A DNA stretch of 64,000 bases, taken from Anaerolineae bacterium. GTDB lineage: Bacteria > Chloroflexota > Anaerolineae > Anaerolineales > Villigracilaceae. The notes beneath the pieces were generated by a model. It made no database searches and was not told the DNA's origin. It saw only the letters and a program-made list of their open reading frames with translations. Made by a program: the position numbers and the translations under genes. The stretch is from contig JAFLCE010000001.1 in NCBI GenBank assembly GCA_017303655.1, positions 124,001 to 188,000 of the forward strand. The letters run 5' to 3'. Positions 57,601-64,000 of this stretch are shown one piece after another. The stretch's first letter is position 1; the number at the start of each line of letters is the position of its first letter.

Positions 57601-59052
57601 TTACTTAAGATTGATCCAAACATTCTTCAAACGCGTATAAGCCAATATTGCTTCCGGTCCGCCCTCGCGACCGAGACCACTTTGTTTGACGCCGCCAAAC
57701 GGAACTTCAAAACCAAAAGCGGCGGAACCGTTGATCGTGACATGACCAACATCCAGCTTGGCAGCGACCGAATGAGCAATGGTGATATCGCTCGTCCAAA
57801 TCTCAGAAGAAAGTCCGAACATGTTGTCGTTGGCGAGCGCGAGCGCTTCATCAAGACTATCCACGGGGATGATCGTAATGACGGGTCCAAAGATTTCCTC
57901 GCGGACGATGCGCATACGATTGTTGCAGTCAGCAAAAACAGTCGGCGCGACGAAGTAGCCTTTATCGCCGACACCTTCCGGACGTCCTCCGCCCGCGATC
58001 AGCCGCGCGCCTTCTTCGATGCCGATACGAATATAGTTCATGACATTGTCGTAATGTTTTTTCGATACCAGCGGACCGAGTTGAACGCCAGGTTCAGTGA
58101 ATGGACCAACCCGCAAGCCACGCACACGCTCGATAACTTTTTCAATGAAGGGTTCATAGAGATCACGGCGCACATACCAACGTGAACGCTGACCGCACGA
58201 TTGCCCAGCATTCCAAGCCATCGCACCCGCCGCGCCGCCCGCAGGGCCATCCAGCTCCGATGCATCCTTAACAAAGACCAGTGAAGCCGCCTTGCCACCA
58301 AGTTCCATCGAGACCACCGGCGTAATATTGCGCGCCGCAGATTGAAGCACCTTGCGCCCCGTCACCACCGAACCCGTGAAGACAATGCCGCGCACCCGCG
58401 GGTCTTCAGTCAACACTGGACCCAACACCGAACCAGACCCGGGAATTACGTTGAGTACTCCAGCTGGAATTCCTTCTTCTTGAAACAGACGCGTCAGGGC
58501 AAGCGTGACGAGCGAAATTTCTTCCGCTGGTTTAACCACGCAAGTATTGCCTGCCGCCAAAGCCGGTGCGACACTGCGACAAAAAATATCCAATGGATAA
58601 TTCCACGGCGCGATGTGGACCGTCACCCCCAGCGGTTCACGCAGGACGTAATCAAGTTGCCCCCGTCCGAGATCAATGGTCAGCCCTGACAACTTATCTG
58701 CCAACCCGCCAAAATATTCGAGATAGCGGGCAGCATCTTCCAACTCGCCGGCGGCTTGATGCGGCGGTTTTCCATGTTCTTGACTAAAGAGCACAGCAAG
58801 TTTCGCTGCATTCCGCCGAACGGATGCAGCTACCGCAAAAAGAAAACGACCTCTGCGAGTCGGGCTCCAAGTTGACCATTCGCCAGAGAGCGCTCTTTCA
58901 GCCGCATCCAAAGCCAGGTTTGCATCTTCTGGTGTGCCCCAACATACTTCTGCAAAGGCTTCTTCGGTGGCAGGGTTAATCACTGGAACTCGCGTGCCAT
59001 CGGAACCATCACGCCAGACTCCGTCAATAAAAAGTTGATAGGGATTGTTCAT
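57601..59052 (-). CDS. Aldehyde dehydrogenase (NAD(P)-dependent)
   Basis: A 483-residue ALDH-superfamily enzyme. SMELGGKAASLVF near residue 250 gives the general-base Glu, NAGQSCGQRSRWYV the nucleophilic Cys near residue 285, EEIFGPVITIIPV a conserved C-terminal block and FGGVKQSGLGREGG the closing motif. It oxidises an aldehyde to an acid. In this pathway it may act on an aldehyde released from a methylated or side-chain-bearing uronate, or on lactaldehyde or glyceraldehyde. The role is not obvious because the KDG route needs no such step. It is 11 bases upstream of kdgK. Confidence 0.87.
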   Translation of the reverse strand: MNNPYQLFIDGVWRDGSDGTRVPVINPATEEAFAEVCWGTPEDANLALDAAERALSGEWSTWSPTRRGRFLFAVAASVRRNAAKLAVLFSQEHGKPPHQAAGELEDAARYLEYFGGLADKLSGLTIDLGRGQLDYVLREPLGVTVHIAPWNYPLDIFCRSVAPALAAGNTCVVKPAEEISLVTLALTRLFQEEGIPAGVLNVIPGSGSVLGPVLTEDPRVRGIVFTGSVVTGRKVLQSAARNITPVVSMELGGKAASLVFVKDASELDGPAGGAAGAMAWNAGQSCGQRSRWYVRRDLYEPFIEKVIERVRGLRVGPFTEPGVQLGPLVSKKHYDNVMNYIRIGIEEGARLIAGGGRPEGVGDKGYFVAPTVFADCNNRMRIVREEIFGPVITIIPVDSLDEALALANDNMFGLSSEIWTSDITIAHSVAAKLDVGHVTINGSAAFGFEVPFGGVKQSGLGREGGPEAILAYTRLKNVWINLK

Positions 59053-59073
59053 TGAATAATTTCTCCAGTGGAA

Positions 59074-59838
59074 TTAGCGTGTAAGCCAACCACCATCAAC
59101 TGGCACAATGGCGCCGTTCAAGTAATCCGAAGCGGCAGAGGCAAGGAAAACAACTGTCCCCATCAGGTCAGCGGGTTCACCCCAACGCCCAGCAGGGATA
59201 CGGTCAAGAATGGATGAAGCGCGTTCAGCGTCAGCGCGTAAGGGAGCGGTGTTATCCGTTGCCATGTAGCCGGGAGCAATCGCATTGACATTGAGTCCGC
59301 TGGCGGCGAGTTCGTTTGCCATCAGACGCGTGATACCCGCCACACCACTTTTCGAGGCTGTATAAGATGGCACACGAATGCCGCCTTGAAACGAAAGCAT
59401 CGAGGCAATGTTGATGATTTTGCCTTTACCTTGTTTAACCATTACGTGTCCCGCAGCTTGCGAGAGCAGAAAGACTGCCTTCAAGTTAATCTGCATCACA
59501 TCATCCCAATCTTTTTCGCTGAATTCCAGTACCGATGCGCGACGAATAATGCCGGCATTGTTGATGAGAATATCCAAACTACCCAGACCAGTCACCACCT
59601 GTTCGATCACTTTGGTCATATCTTCGGCATGTGCTTCAAGCAAATTTGCGCTGAGCGGCAGGAAGCGTCGTCCGAGCGCTTGCACACGGGCAGCAGTTTC
59701 ATCGAGGGGCAGAACATCTAACCCAGCCACGTCCGCTCCGGCTTCAGCGAGAGCAATTGCCATTGCTTGACCCAGTCCACGCCCTGCGCCGGTGACGAGG
59801 GCAACTTTGTTGTCAAGTTTGAATAAATCTAAAATCAT
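59074..59838 (-). CDS. kduD: 2-deoxy-D-gluconate 3-dehydrogenase-like short-chain dehydrogenase (KduD type)
   Basis: A 254-residue SDR. The cofactor motif is VALVTGAGRGLGQAMAIALA near residue 13, LINNAGI is near residue 90, and the catalytic Ser and YxxxK are in SYTASKSGVAGI near residue 155. Length, the start MILDLFKLDNKVALVTGAGR, and TDNTAPLRAD near residue 195 fit KduD, which reduces 2,5-diketo-3-deoxygluconate to 2-keto-3-deoxygluconate. It lies between the isomerase and ALDH genes, as expected for the pathway order. Confidence 0.85.
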   Translation of the reverse strand: MILDLFKLDNKVALVTGAGRGLGQAMAIALAEAGADVAGLDVLPLDETAARVQALGRRFLPLSANLLEAHAEDMTKVIEQVVTGLGSLDILINNAGIIRRASVLEFSEKDWDDVMQINLKAVFLLSQAAGHVMVKQGKGKIINIASMLSFQGGIRVPSYTASKSGVAGITRLMANELAASGLNVNAIAPGYMATDNTAPLRADAERASSILDRIPAGRWGEPADLMGTVVFLASAASDYLNGAIVPVDGGWLTR

Positions 59839-59848
59839 GAGGTGTCCT

Positions 59849-60670
59849 TTAGTGTCCTAATTCTTTCAACATGGAAACGGTCTTGTTCACCCAGCCTACT
59901 GCGGGATCATCAACTGTGGCTTGGACGCGTTGGTTGCCCGCCAGGAACCACAGGTAATAAGTGGTGTATCCGGGGGCGCTAACCACGGTGTGGTATCCGC
60001 GCGGCAGCATGTGAATGCTGTTGTCACGAATAGTGAAGTTTTCATCTTCACCTTCTTCGTTGTAGTAATGACAGATGCCAAAACCTTCGCCGGGACTCAC
60101 TTTGAAATAATACATTTCCTCATGGTATGCCTCACGCGGCAAATCATCCACCTGATGTTTGTGAGGCGGATAGGTGCTCCAGTTGCCACTGGGGGTGAAC
60201 GTCTCACCAACGATTAGACGGCGAGCGGGTAATTCAGGCTGGGAAGCCAGCGTGAGAATTTGATGGAAGTTGCGCTTGAAGTTTGCCGCGCCCCAAACGC
60301 CGTTCACCACTTGTGTGGGGTTGATTACATAGGGCTGGATAGTTGTCTCGTCACTGGGAGCACTCGGTAAAGCGATTTCTGCTGCACCTTCTGCTTGAAT
60401 GCTGTACTCGGCGCCCGCAGGGATATACACAGAATGTGGTTTGCCGCTAAAAACATTAGGACGCCCACCGACTTTTTCAAAGCGCTGACCGTTAATTTCA
60501 AAGGTGGCTTTACCGCCTAGAATCACCGCGAGGATTTCACGTCCGCCGCTATTGGCGTTGTGTTTTTCGCCAGCAGTCAACTTGAGTAAATTGAAATCAA
60601 GGAGTTTACAGGGATTGATAGGCAGGGTGTTGAGTCCCGGATTCGATGTAAGCAGTGAATGATATTTCAT
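59849..60670 (-). CDS. IolB/KduI-superfamily isomerase, probable 5-keto-4-deoxyuronate isomerase
   Basis: A 273-residue double-cupin. The C-terminal cupin has FTPSGNWSTYPPHKH and REAYHEEMYYFKVSPGEGFG, the metal-binding His/Glu set that defines IolB (5-deoxyglucuronate isomerase). The KduI-type CHTHERR motif is not present. In myo-inositol catabolism IolB isomerises 5-deoxyglucuronate. Here there are no other inositol genes, but the steps before and after (GH88/GH105, KduD) are uronate steps, so it most likely performs the KduI reaction. The N-terminal cupin (GREILAVILGGKATFEI) is intact. Confidence 0.85.
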   Translation of the reverse strand: MKYHSLLTSNPGLNTLPINPCKLLDFNLLKLTAGEKHNANSGGREILAVILGGKATFEINGQRFEKVGGRPNVFSGKPHSVYIPAGAEYSIQAEGAAEIALPSAPSDETTIQPYVINPTQVVNGVWGAANFKRNFHQILTLASQPELPARRLIVGETFTPSGNWSTYPPHKHQVDDLPREAYHEEMYYFKVSPGEGFGICHYYNEEGEDENFTIRDNSIHMLPRGYHTVVSAPGYTTYYLWFLAGNQRVQATVDDPAVGWVNKTVSMLKELGH

Positions 60671-60679
60671 GTGATGCTC

Positions 60680-61810
60680 CTAAAGATTGAGTGTAGGTTT
60701 CGCAAGACGCATAAGTGCTTCGACAAAATAATAGTCGCCGTAGATCAAGCCGTGATCCATCAAGTTGTGAGGCTTGGAACGTGTGCCGTGTAACAGCAAG
60801 CTGGCTTCGCCAGTATCGCGGCTGGTATAGTTTTTCCAAAGCGATTCCAGGATGCTGATGGCACGGTTTTGCCAGATGCTCGCCAGGTTGGGATCATTTT
60901 CGGTGGACGCCAAAGAAAGCAAGCCGGATGCCAATACAGATGCCGCTGAACTATCACGTACATCGTTGGGGATGAGCGGACTGTCATAATCCCAAAATGG
61001 GATCAGGTCAGCGGGCAGGCGGGGCCAGAGATAAACCATCAGGCGGCGGCTGGCATTTAAAAAGATCGGATCACCGGTAGCACGATAACAATCCGCAAAG
61101 CCATAGACGCCCCAAGCCTGTCCACGACTCCAGCAGGAAGTACCACTCATGCCTTGATGCGTATCCTGCTTGATGAAGGCGCCCGTTTCAAGATCAAAGT
61201 CACAAACGTGGGAAGTGCTGCCATCCGGTCGCAGATGATGTGTCAGCGTGGTGCGGGCATGGGCGGTGGCGATCTCAGCGTAGTGCGCATCGCCGGTCTC
61301 TTTGGATGCCCAGAAAAGCAAATCAAGATTCATCATGGTGTCCATGATTGTGCGTCCACGCAATTCAGGCGTGGCATCGAGCGCGCCCCAGGCTTGGATA
61401 AATTGTCCACGTGGATTAAAGCGGCGGCTTAGAATCGAAGCGGCTTGTAAGGCAGGCGACTTAAGACTCTCGTCGCCGGTCAGATTGGAGCCGAGGATGA
61501 ATCCCAATTCGAAGAGAAATCCAAGATCATGATCGGCTTGATCGTTGAGTTGCGGCAACAAACGTTTGCCCCAATCGCAGGCGGAGGCGGCAAGCGTTTC
61601 GTCACCAGTGGCTGCATAGGCAAGCCAGAGCAACCCAACCCAATGCCCGCCGACCCACCAGCCGTGTTGATCGGGCTTGGTCTGAATCCACTTGCCGTCT
61701 TCGGTGCGTTCGGGAAAAGATGTGAGCGTGGCGAGGTTATCGCGCGTTTTGGTGATGCAGAATTCGAGGGCGTCGTCGATCCAGGAGGGAGGCGTGATGT
61801 GAGGGGTCAT
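60680..61810 (-). CDS. Glycoside hydrolase family 88 unsaturated glucuronyl hydrolase
   Basis: A 376-residue alpha/alpha-barrel hydrolase. RTIMDTMMNLDLLFWASKE near residue 155 has the catalytic Asp of GH88; GMSGTSCWSRGQAWGVYGFA near residue 225 and WDYDSPLIPNDVRDSSAAS near residue 285 are family blocks. It hydrates the 4,5-unsaturated uronate at the non-reducing end of lyase products, releasing 5-keto-4-deoxyuronate. The ATG at 61810 overlaps the LacI-GH105 stop by four bases, so longer starts are rejected. No signal peptide: it acts on imported oligosaccharides. No polysaccharide lyase is in the window. Confidence 0.9.
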   Translation of the reverse strand: MTPHITPPSWIDDALEFCITKTRDNLATLTSFPERTEDGKWIQTKPDQHGWWVGGHWVGLLWLAYAATGDETLAASACDWGKRLLPQLNDQADHDLGFLFELGFILGSNLTGDESLKSPALQAASILSRRFNPRGQFIQAWGALDATPELRGRTIMDTMMNLDLLFWASKETGDAHYAEIATAHARTTLTHHLRPDGSTSHVCDFDLETGAFIKQDTHQGMSGTSCWSRGQAWGVYGFADCYRATGDPIFLNASRRLMVYLWPRLPADLIPFWDYDSPLIPNDVRDSSAASVLASGLLSLASTENDPNLASIWQNRAISILESLWKNYTSRDTGEASLLLHGTRSKPHNLMDHGLIYGDYYFVEALMRLAKPTLNL

Positions 61811-62961
61811 AGGGTTTCTTTCCAGGCGGCTTCCATGAGTAGGAAGAAGGCTTGCCCTTCGGGGGCTGTGCCTGCGTGATCGAATGTAGGCGCTGCGCAA
61901 ACGCCTTGTACGTAACCGGTGTCATCCACTTTTTTGTGGACCGCTTCACGCATTTTGTCACCATATTCTTTGTACGTTGGTGGCAGCCAGCCGCCAACTA
62001 TGCCGCGAAAGATCGAGTAAGCGAGCATTTGAGACAAATTAGTTTCCGCGAAGGATTGAGGTTGATCAACCACATTATGGAACAGTCCATCGGCGCGTTG
62101 ATGAGCCAGACAGCCATCGATCACTTCTCGAACATGGTGTTCAAGGCCTTGCCGTTCTCTTAACCGTGATTCCGGCAAAGCGCGTATGACTCGGGTAAGC
62201 CCTGCCGCAACCCAGCCGTTGCCCACCCCCCAATGTGCCGGGTGGGTGATCGTCTGACGATCTTCGTTCCAAATCTGCGCGTACAAGTTAGCAGCTGAAT
62301 TCCAAAGACGTCTTTTGATGCCATGGATTTGCCGGATGGCTTCATCCACCTGGCCCATGGCCGCCAAAAATGGTGGTGCCATATACATCGAATCCACCCA
62401 AACTTCTTTGACATCCGTCACATGAAACAGGGTTCCATCGACTGCGCGCGGCGCGGTCTTCATTAAGTAATTGAGCATTGCATCCACTGCGGTGTGCAAC
62501 GCTGGATCTTTCGTGATACGTGCCGCGATCAACACAGCTTCTCCATTCGCAGCCGGATCAGTAACGCCTTCCTTATCATGCATTAGTGCCAGTCTGCCAT
62601 CAGAGCCTTGTCGTTGTACTGCATCACGTGCCAGCATGATGGCAATATCGGTTTCGTCCAGTTCCAGGAATGCTTGTGCTGCCACACCCTGCTCCCATGA
62701 GTATCGTTGCATGGCAAGCAATACCTGGCTGACTTGTTTTAGCTTTTGCATGGAGCCCACCGTTTTGGTTTGTGAGGACGCTAACAGTTGCGCCACCACA
62801 TCCGGTTGGTAATTCAGTTCATCCATCACGTAGGCAATTCGCGCCGCAACTTCAGGCGAGACCACGGTCTTCTGGTTGAGGTAACGGCTCACCGTGGCAA
62901 CCGAGACGTTTGCCTGCGCTGCAACTTCGCGAATGGTGACGGATGTTTGTTTTTTAGTCAT
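61807..62961 (-). CDS. LacI-type DNA-binding domain fused to a GH105 (unsaturated rhamnogalacturonyl hydrolase-like) domain
   Basis: A 384-residue fusion. Residues about 8-62 form a LacI-family HTH and hinge helix (TIREVAAQANVSVATVSRYL, YVMDELNYQPDVVAQLLAS). Instead of the periplasmic-binding-type sensor domain, residues about 70-384 form a GH105/YteR-type alpha/alpha-barrel: LLAMQRYSWEQGVAAQAFLE, EVWVDSMYMAPPFLAAMG with the catalytic Asp near residue 190, HWGVGNGWVAAGL and DHAGTAPEGQAFFLLM. The reading frame is continuous, without repeats or frameshift signs. It could be a regulator that senses the unsaturated oligosaccharide with a glycosidase domain, or an enzyme that also represses its operon. 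The ATG at 62961 starts the HTH. Confidence 0.88.
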   Translation of the reverse strand: MTKKQTSVTIREVAAQANVSVATVSRYLNQKTVVSPEVAARIAYVMDELNYQPDVVAQLLASSQTKTVGSMQKLKQVSQVLLAMQRYSWEQGVAAQAFLELDETDIAIMLARDAVQRQGSDGRLALMHDKEGVTDPAANGEAVLIAARITKDPALHTAVDAMLNYLMKTAPRAVDGTLFHVTDVKEVWVDSMYMAPPFLAAMGQVDEAIRQIHGIKRRLWNSAANLYAQIWNEDRQTITHPAHWGVGNGWVAAGLTRVIRALPESRLRERQGLEHHVREVIDGCLAHQRADGLFHNVVDQPQSFAETNLSQMLAYSIFRGIVGGWLPPTYKEYGDKMREAVHKKVDDTGYVQGVCAAPTFDHAGTAPEGQAFFLLMEAAWKETL

Positions 62962-63014
62962 AATATTTTCCAGCCAGTTCAAACTGTGCCATAAACACAA
63001 ATTTCATCCGCTGG

Positions 63015-63041
63015 TGCCCTCGCCCTTGGAAGGCGAGGGCA
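63015..63041. repeat. GC-rich inverted repeat upstream of the LacI-GH105 gene
   Basis: A 10-bp perfect stem (63015-63024 with 63032-63041) and 7-base loop. Without a T-run it is either a REP-like element or an attenuating hairpin within the operon leader. Confidence 0.55.
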
Positions 63042-63058
63042 TTACTAAGGAGAAGAAC

Positions 63059-63080
63059 ACCATGAAGAATTCTTCATGGT
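63059..63080. promoter_or_regulatory. 22-bp perfect palindrome, possible operator
   Basis: A fully self-complementary 22-base sequence centred on GAATTC, 98-119 bases upstream of the LacI-GH105 start. A dimeric HTH regulator such as the fusion encoded here would bind a site of this form. LacI-family sites usually have a central CG, which is absent here, so the match is not decisive. Confidence 0.45.
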
Positions 63081-63162
63081 CAATAGATTAAGCCACCGGA
63101 ATAACCTAAACTATTCACCATGAAAAACACCAGGCATGCGTCATCTTCAGTCTCAAAGATAG

Positions 63163-63978
63163 TTATTCTTTGACGGCGCCCATCGAGATCCCGCTGACAA
63201 TATAGCGTGAGAAGAAAACATACAAAAGAATGATCGGTACGACGGTGATTGCAAGTCCCAGATAGATAGCGCCATATTCGGTGCGGTACACATCTCCGCG
63301 CAGGGTTTGAATCAACATGGGCAGGGTGTATTTTTCGAGGGAAGAGATCATGATAAAAGGCGTGAAAAAATTATTCCACGACCCGACAAAGGCGAAGATA
63401 CCCATGGTGGCTGCGCCAGGTGCGGCAATGGGCAGCATGATGGTATGAAAGATGCTTAATTCACTAGCACCATCGATCCGACCTGCATCGATCAAGTCCC
63501 AGACCACCATGGATTCAAGGTATTGCCTGCCAAAGAAAACGGAACCAGCGCTGGCAATGCCCGGAATAATGAGCGCAGCGTAATTATCAGTCAGCCCCAG
63601 CTTTGACATGTACTGATAGAAACCAAAAATGGAAAGCTGCATGGGGATCATGACCAGTATGACGATAAAGTTGGAAAATAATTTTTTGCCCGGAAAGTCG
63701 TAGACAACAATGCCATACGCAGTCAGCAACCCAAAGTAAACCGAGACGAACGTTGAAGCAACGGCGAGAAATACGCTGTTCATAAAGCCGCGCGGCAAAT
63801 CCAAGCCTCGACCGCCCAGGAAGCTGTAGTTTTCCAGCATGTGAGTGCTGGGCAATAAACTGATGCCTTGCTGGATCTCGGTGGTGGAGCGAGTGGCATT
63901 CACGATCAAAAGCCAGATCGGAACAATGACAATGAGTAACAAGATAAACAACAGAATGTATGCAAAAAAGCGCAACAC
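63163..63978 (-). CDS. Carbohydrate ABC transporter permease (MalG type), start uncertain at window edge
   Basis: A membrane permease of at least 271 residues with six helices. The EAA coupling motif region is DLIDAGRIDGASELSIFHTI near residue 160, and the C terminus VSGISMGAVKE is typical of MalG-like subunits. The GTG at 63978 could be the start, but the frame stays open to the window end (LGTYVLRFF), so the true start may lie outside. It probably belongs to an importer of unsaturated oligosaccharides feeding the GH105/GH88 enzymes. The other permease and binding protein are expected just upstream. Confidence 0.85.
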   Translation of the reverse strand: MLRFFAYILLFILLLIVIVPIWLLIVNATRSTTEIQQGISLLPSTHMLENYSFLGGRGLDLPRGFMNSVFLAVASTFVSVYFGLLTAYGIVVYDFPGKKLFSNFIVILVMIPMQLSIFGFYQYMSKLGLTDNYAALIIPGIASAGSVFFGRQYLESMVVWDLIDAGRIDGASELSIFHTIMLPIAAPGAATMGIFAFVGSWNNFFTPFIMISSLEKYTLPMLIQTLRGDVYRTEYGAIYLGLAITVVPIILLYVFFSRYIVSGISMGAVKE

Positions 63979-64000
63979 ATAGGTTCCTAATTTATAGTTA

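Noticed and set aside
1..64000. Search for CRISPR arrays, tRNA genes and rRNA
   Set aside because: No regularly spaced repeats and no tRNA-like cloverleaf or rRNA segment were noticed; the repeats present are the ComM units and small palindromes.

Overview
The window reads as chromosome from a heterotrophic, mostly anaerobic bacterium of the Chloroflexota, most likely an Anaerolineae relative. That placement is an inference from the gene mix: many ABC solute-binding lipoproteins, a deazaflavin (F420)-type oxidoreductase, STAND/MalT regulators, NarL-type two-component signalling, DUF2807 and DUF4386 proteins, and roughly even base composition. No rRNA, tRNA or CRISPR array was seen.

Region A (1-9.7 kb, + strand) is a tightly packed sugar or aminocyclitol locus: an iron-dependent dehydrogenase (cut by the left edge), a Gfo/Idh/MocA oxidoreductase, two PIG-L deacetylases, a GPH symporter, a BadF-type kinase, a ceramidase-like hydrolase, a GH4 glycosidase and a DegT aminotransferase, closed by a strong terminator. 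Region B (10.4-17.6 kb, +) is a complete 2-aminoethylphosphonate uptake and hydrolysis operon: binding protein, two permeases, ATPase, PhnW, PhnX and an FAD amine oxidase.

Region C (17.6-24.2 kb, -) holds an acyltransferase, a three-gene operon of two paralogous binding-protein-like proteins (one with a VWA domain) plus a membrane coiled-coil protein, and small membrane proteins. A decayed gene and an IS1-like transposase remnant follow at 24.3-24.7 kb.

Region D (25.4-46.9 kb, -) is the centrepiece, a long respiratory island. A NarX/NarL-type two-component pair, a multihaem lipoprotein and a spare NrfD-type anchor precede a DMSO-reductase-family molybdoenzyme with its Fe-S subunit and anchor. 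Next come a seven-bladed WD40 protein fused to haem motifs, a TorD-type chaperone, a multi-cluster ferredoxin, a radical SAM protein and a private Tat translocase. The island ends with a structured leader (candidate Moco/Tuco riboswitch), a THEP1-like NTPase, an ECF transporter, a molybdopterin-fold lipoprotein and an FmdE protein. Uptake, cofactor supply, maturation, export and electron transfer of one Mo/W enzyme appear to be co-located.

Region E (47-54.9 kb) has a MalT-type regulator, an exported alpha/beta hydrolase, a DUF2807 lipoprotein and small membrane proteins. Region F (55.4-64 kb, -) is an unsaturated-uronate pathway: ABC permease, a LacI-HTH/GH105 fusion, GH88, an IolB-type isomerase, KduD-type SDR, aldehyde dehydrogenase, KdgK, and a KDPG aldolase fused to a VOC domain.

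Four copies of a roughly 490-bp unit derived from the 3' end of comM (Mg-chelatase-like ATPase) are scattered at 9.8, 24.9, 47.1 and 55.0 kb, all on the minus strand and all between genes. The strongest leads for something undescribed are this dispersed unit, the LacI-GH105 fusion, and the respiratory/ECF-FmdE island.
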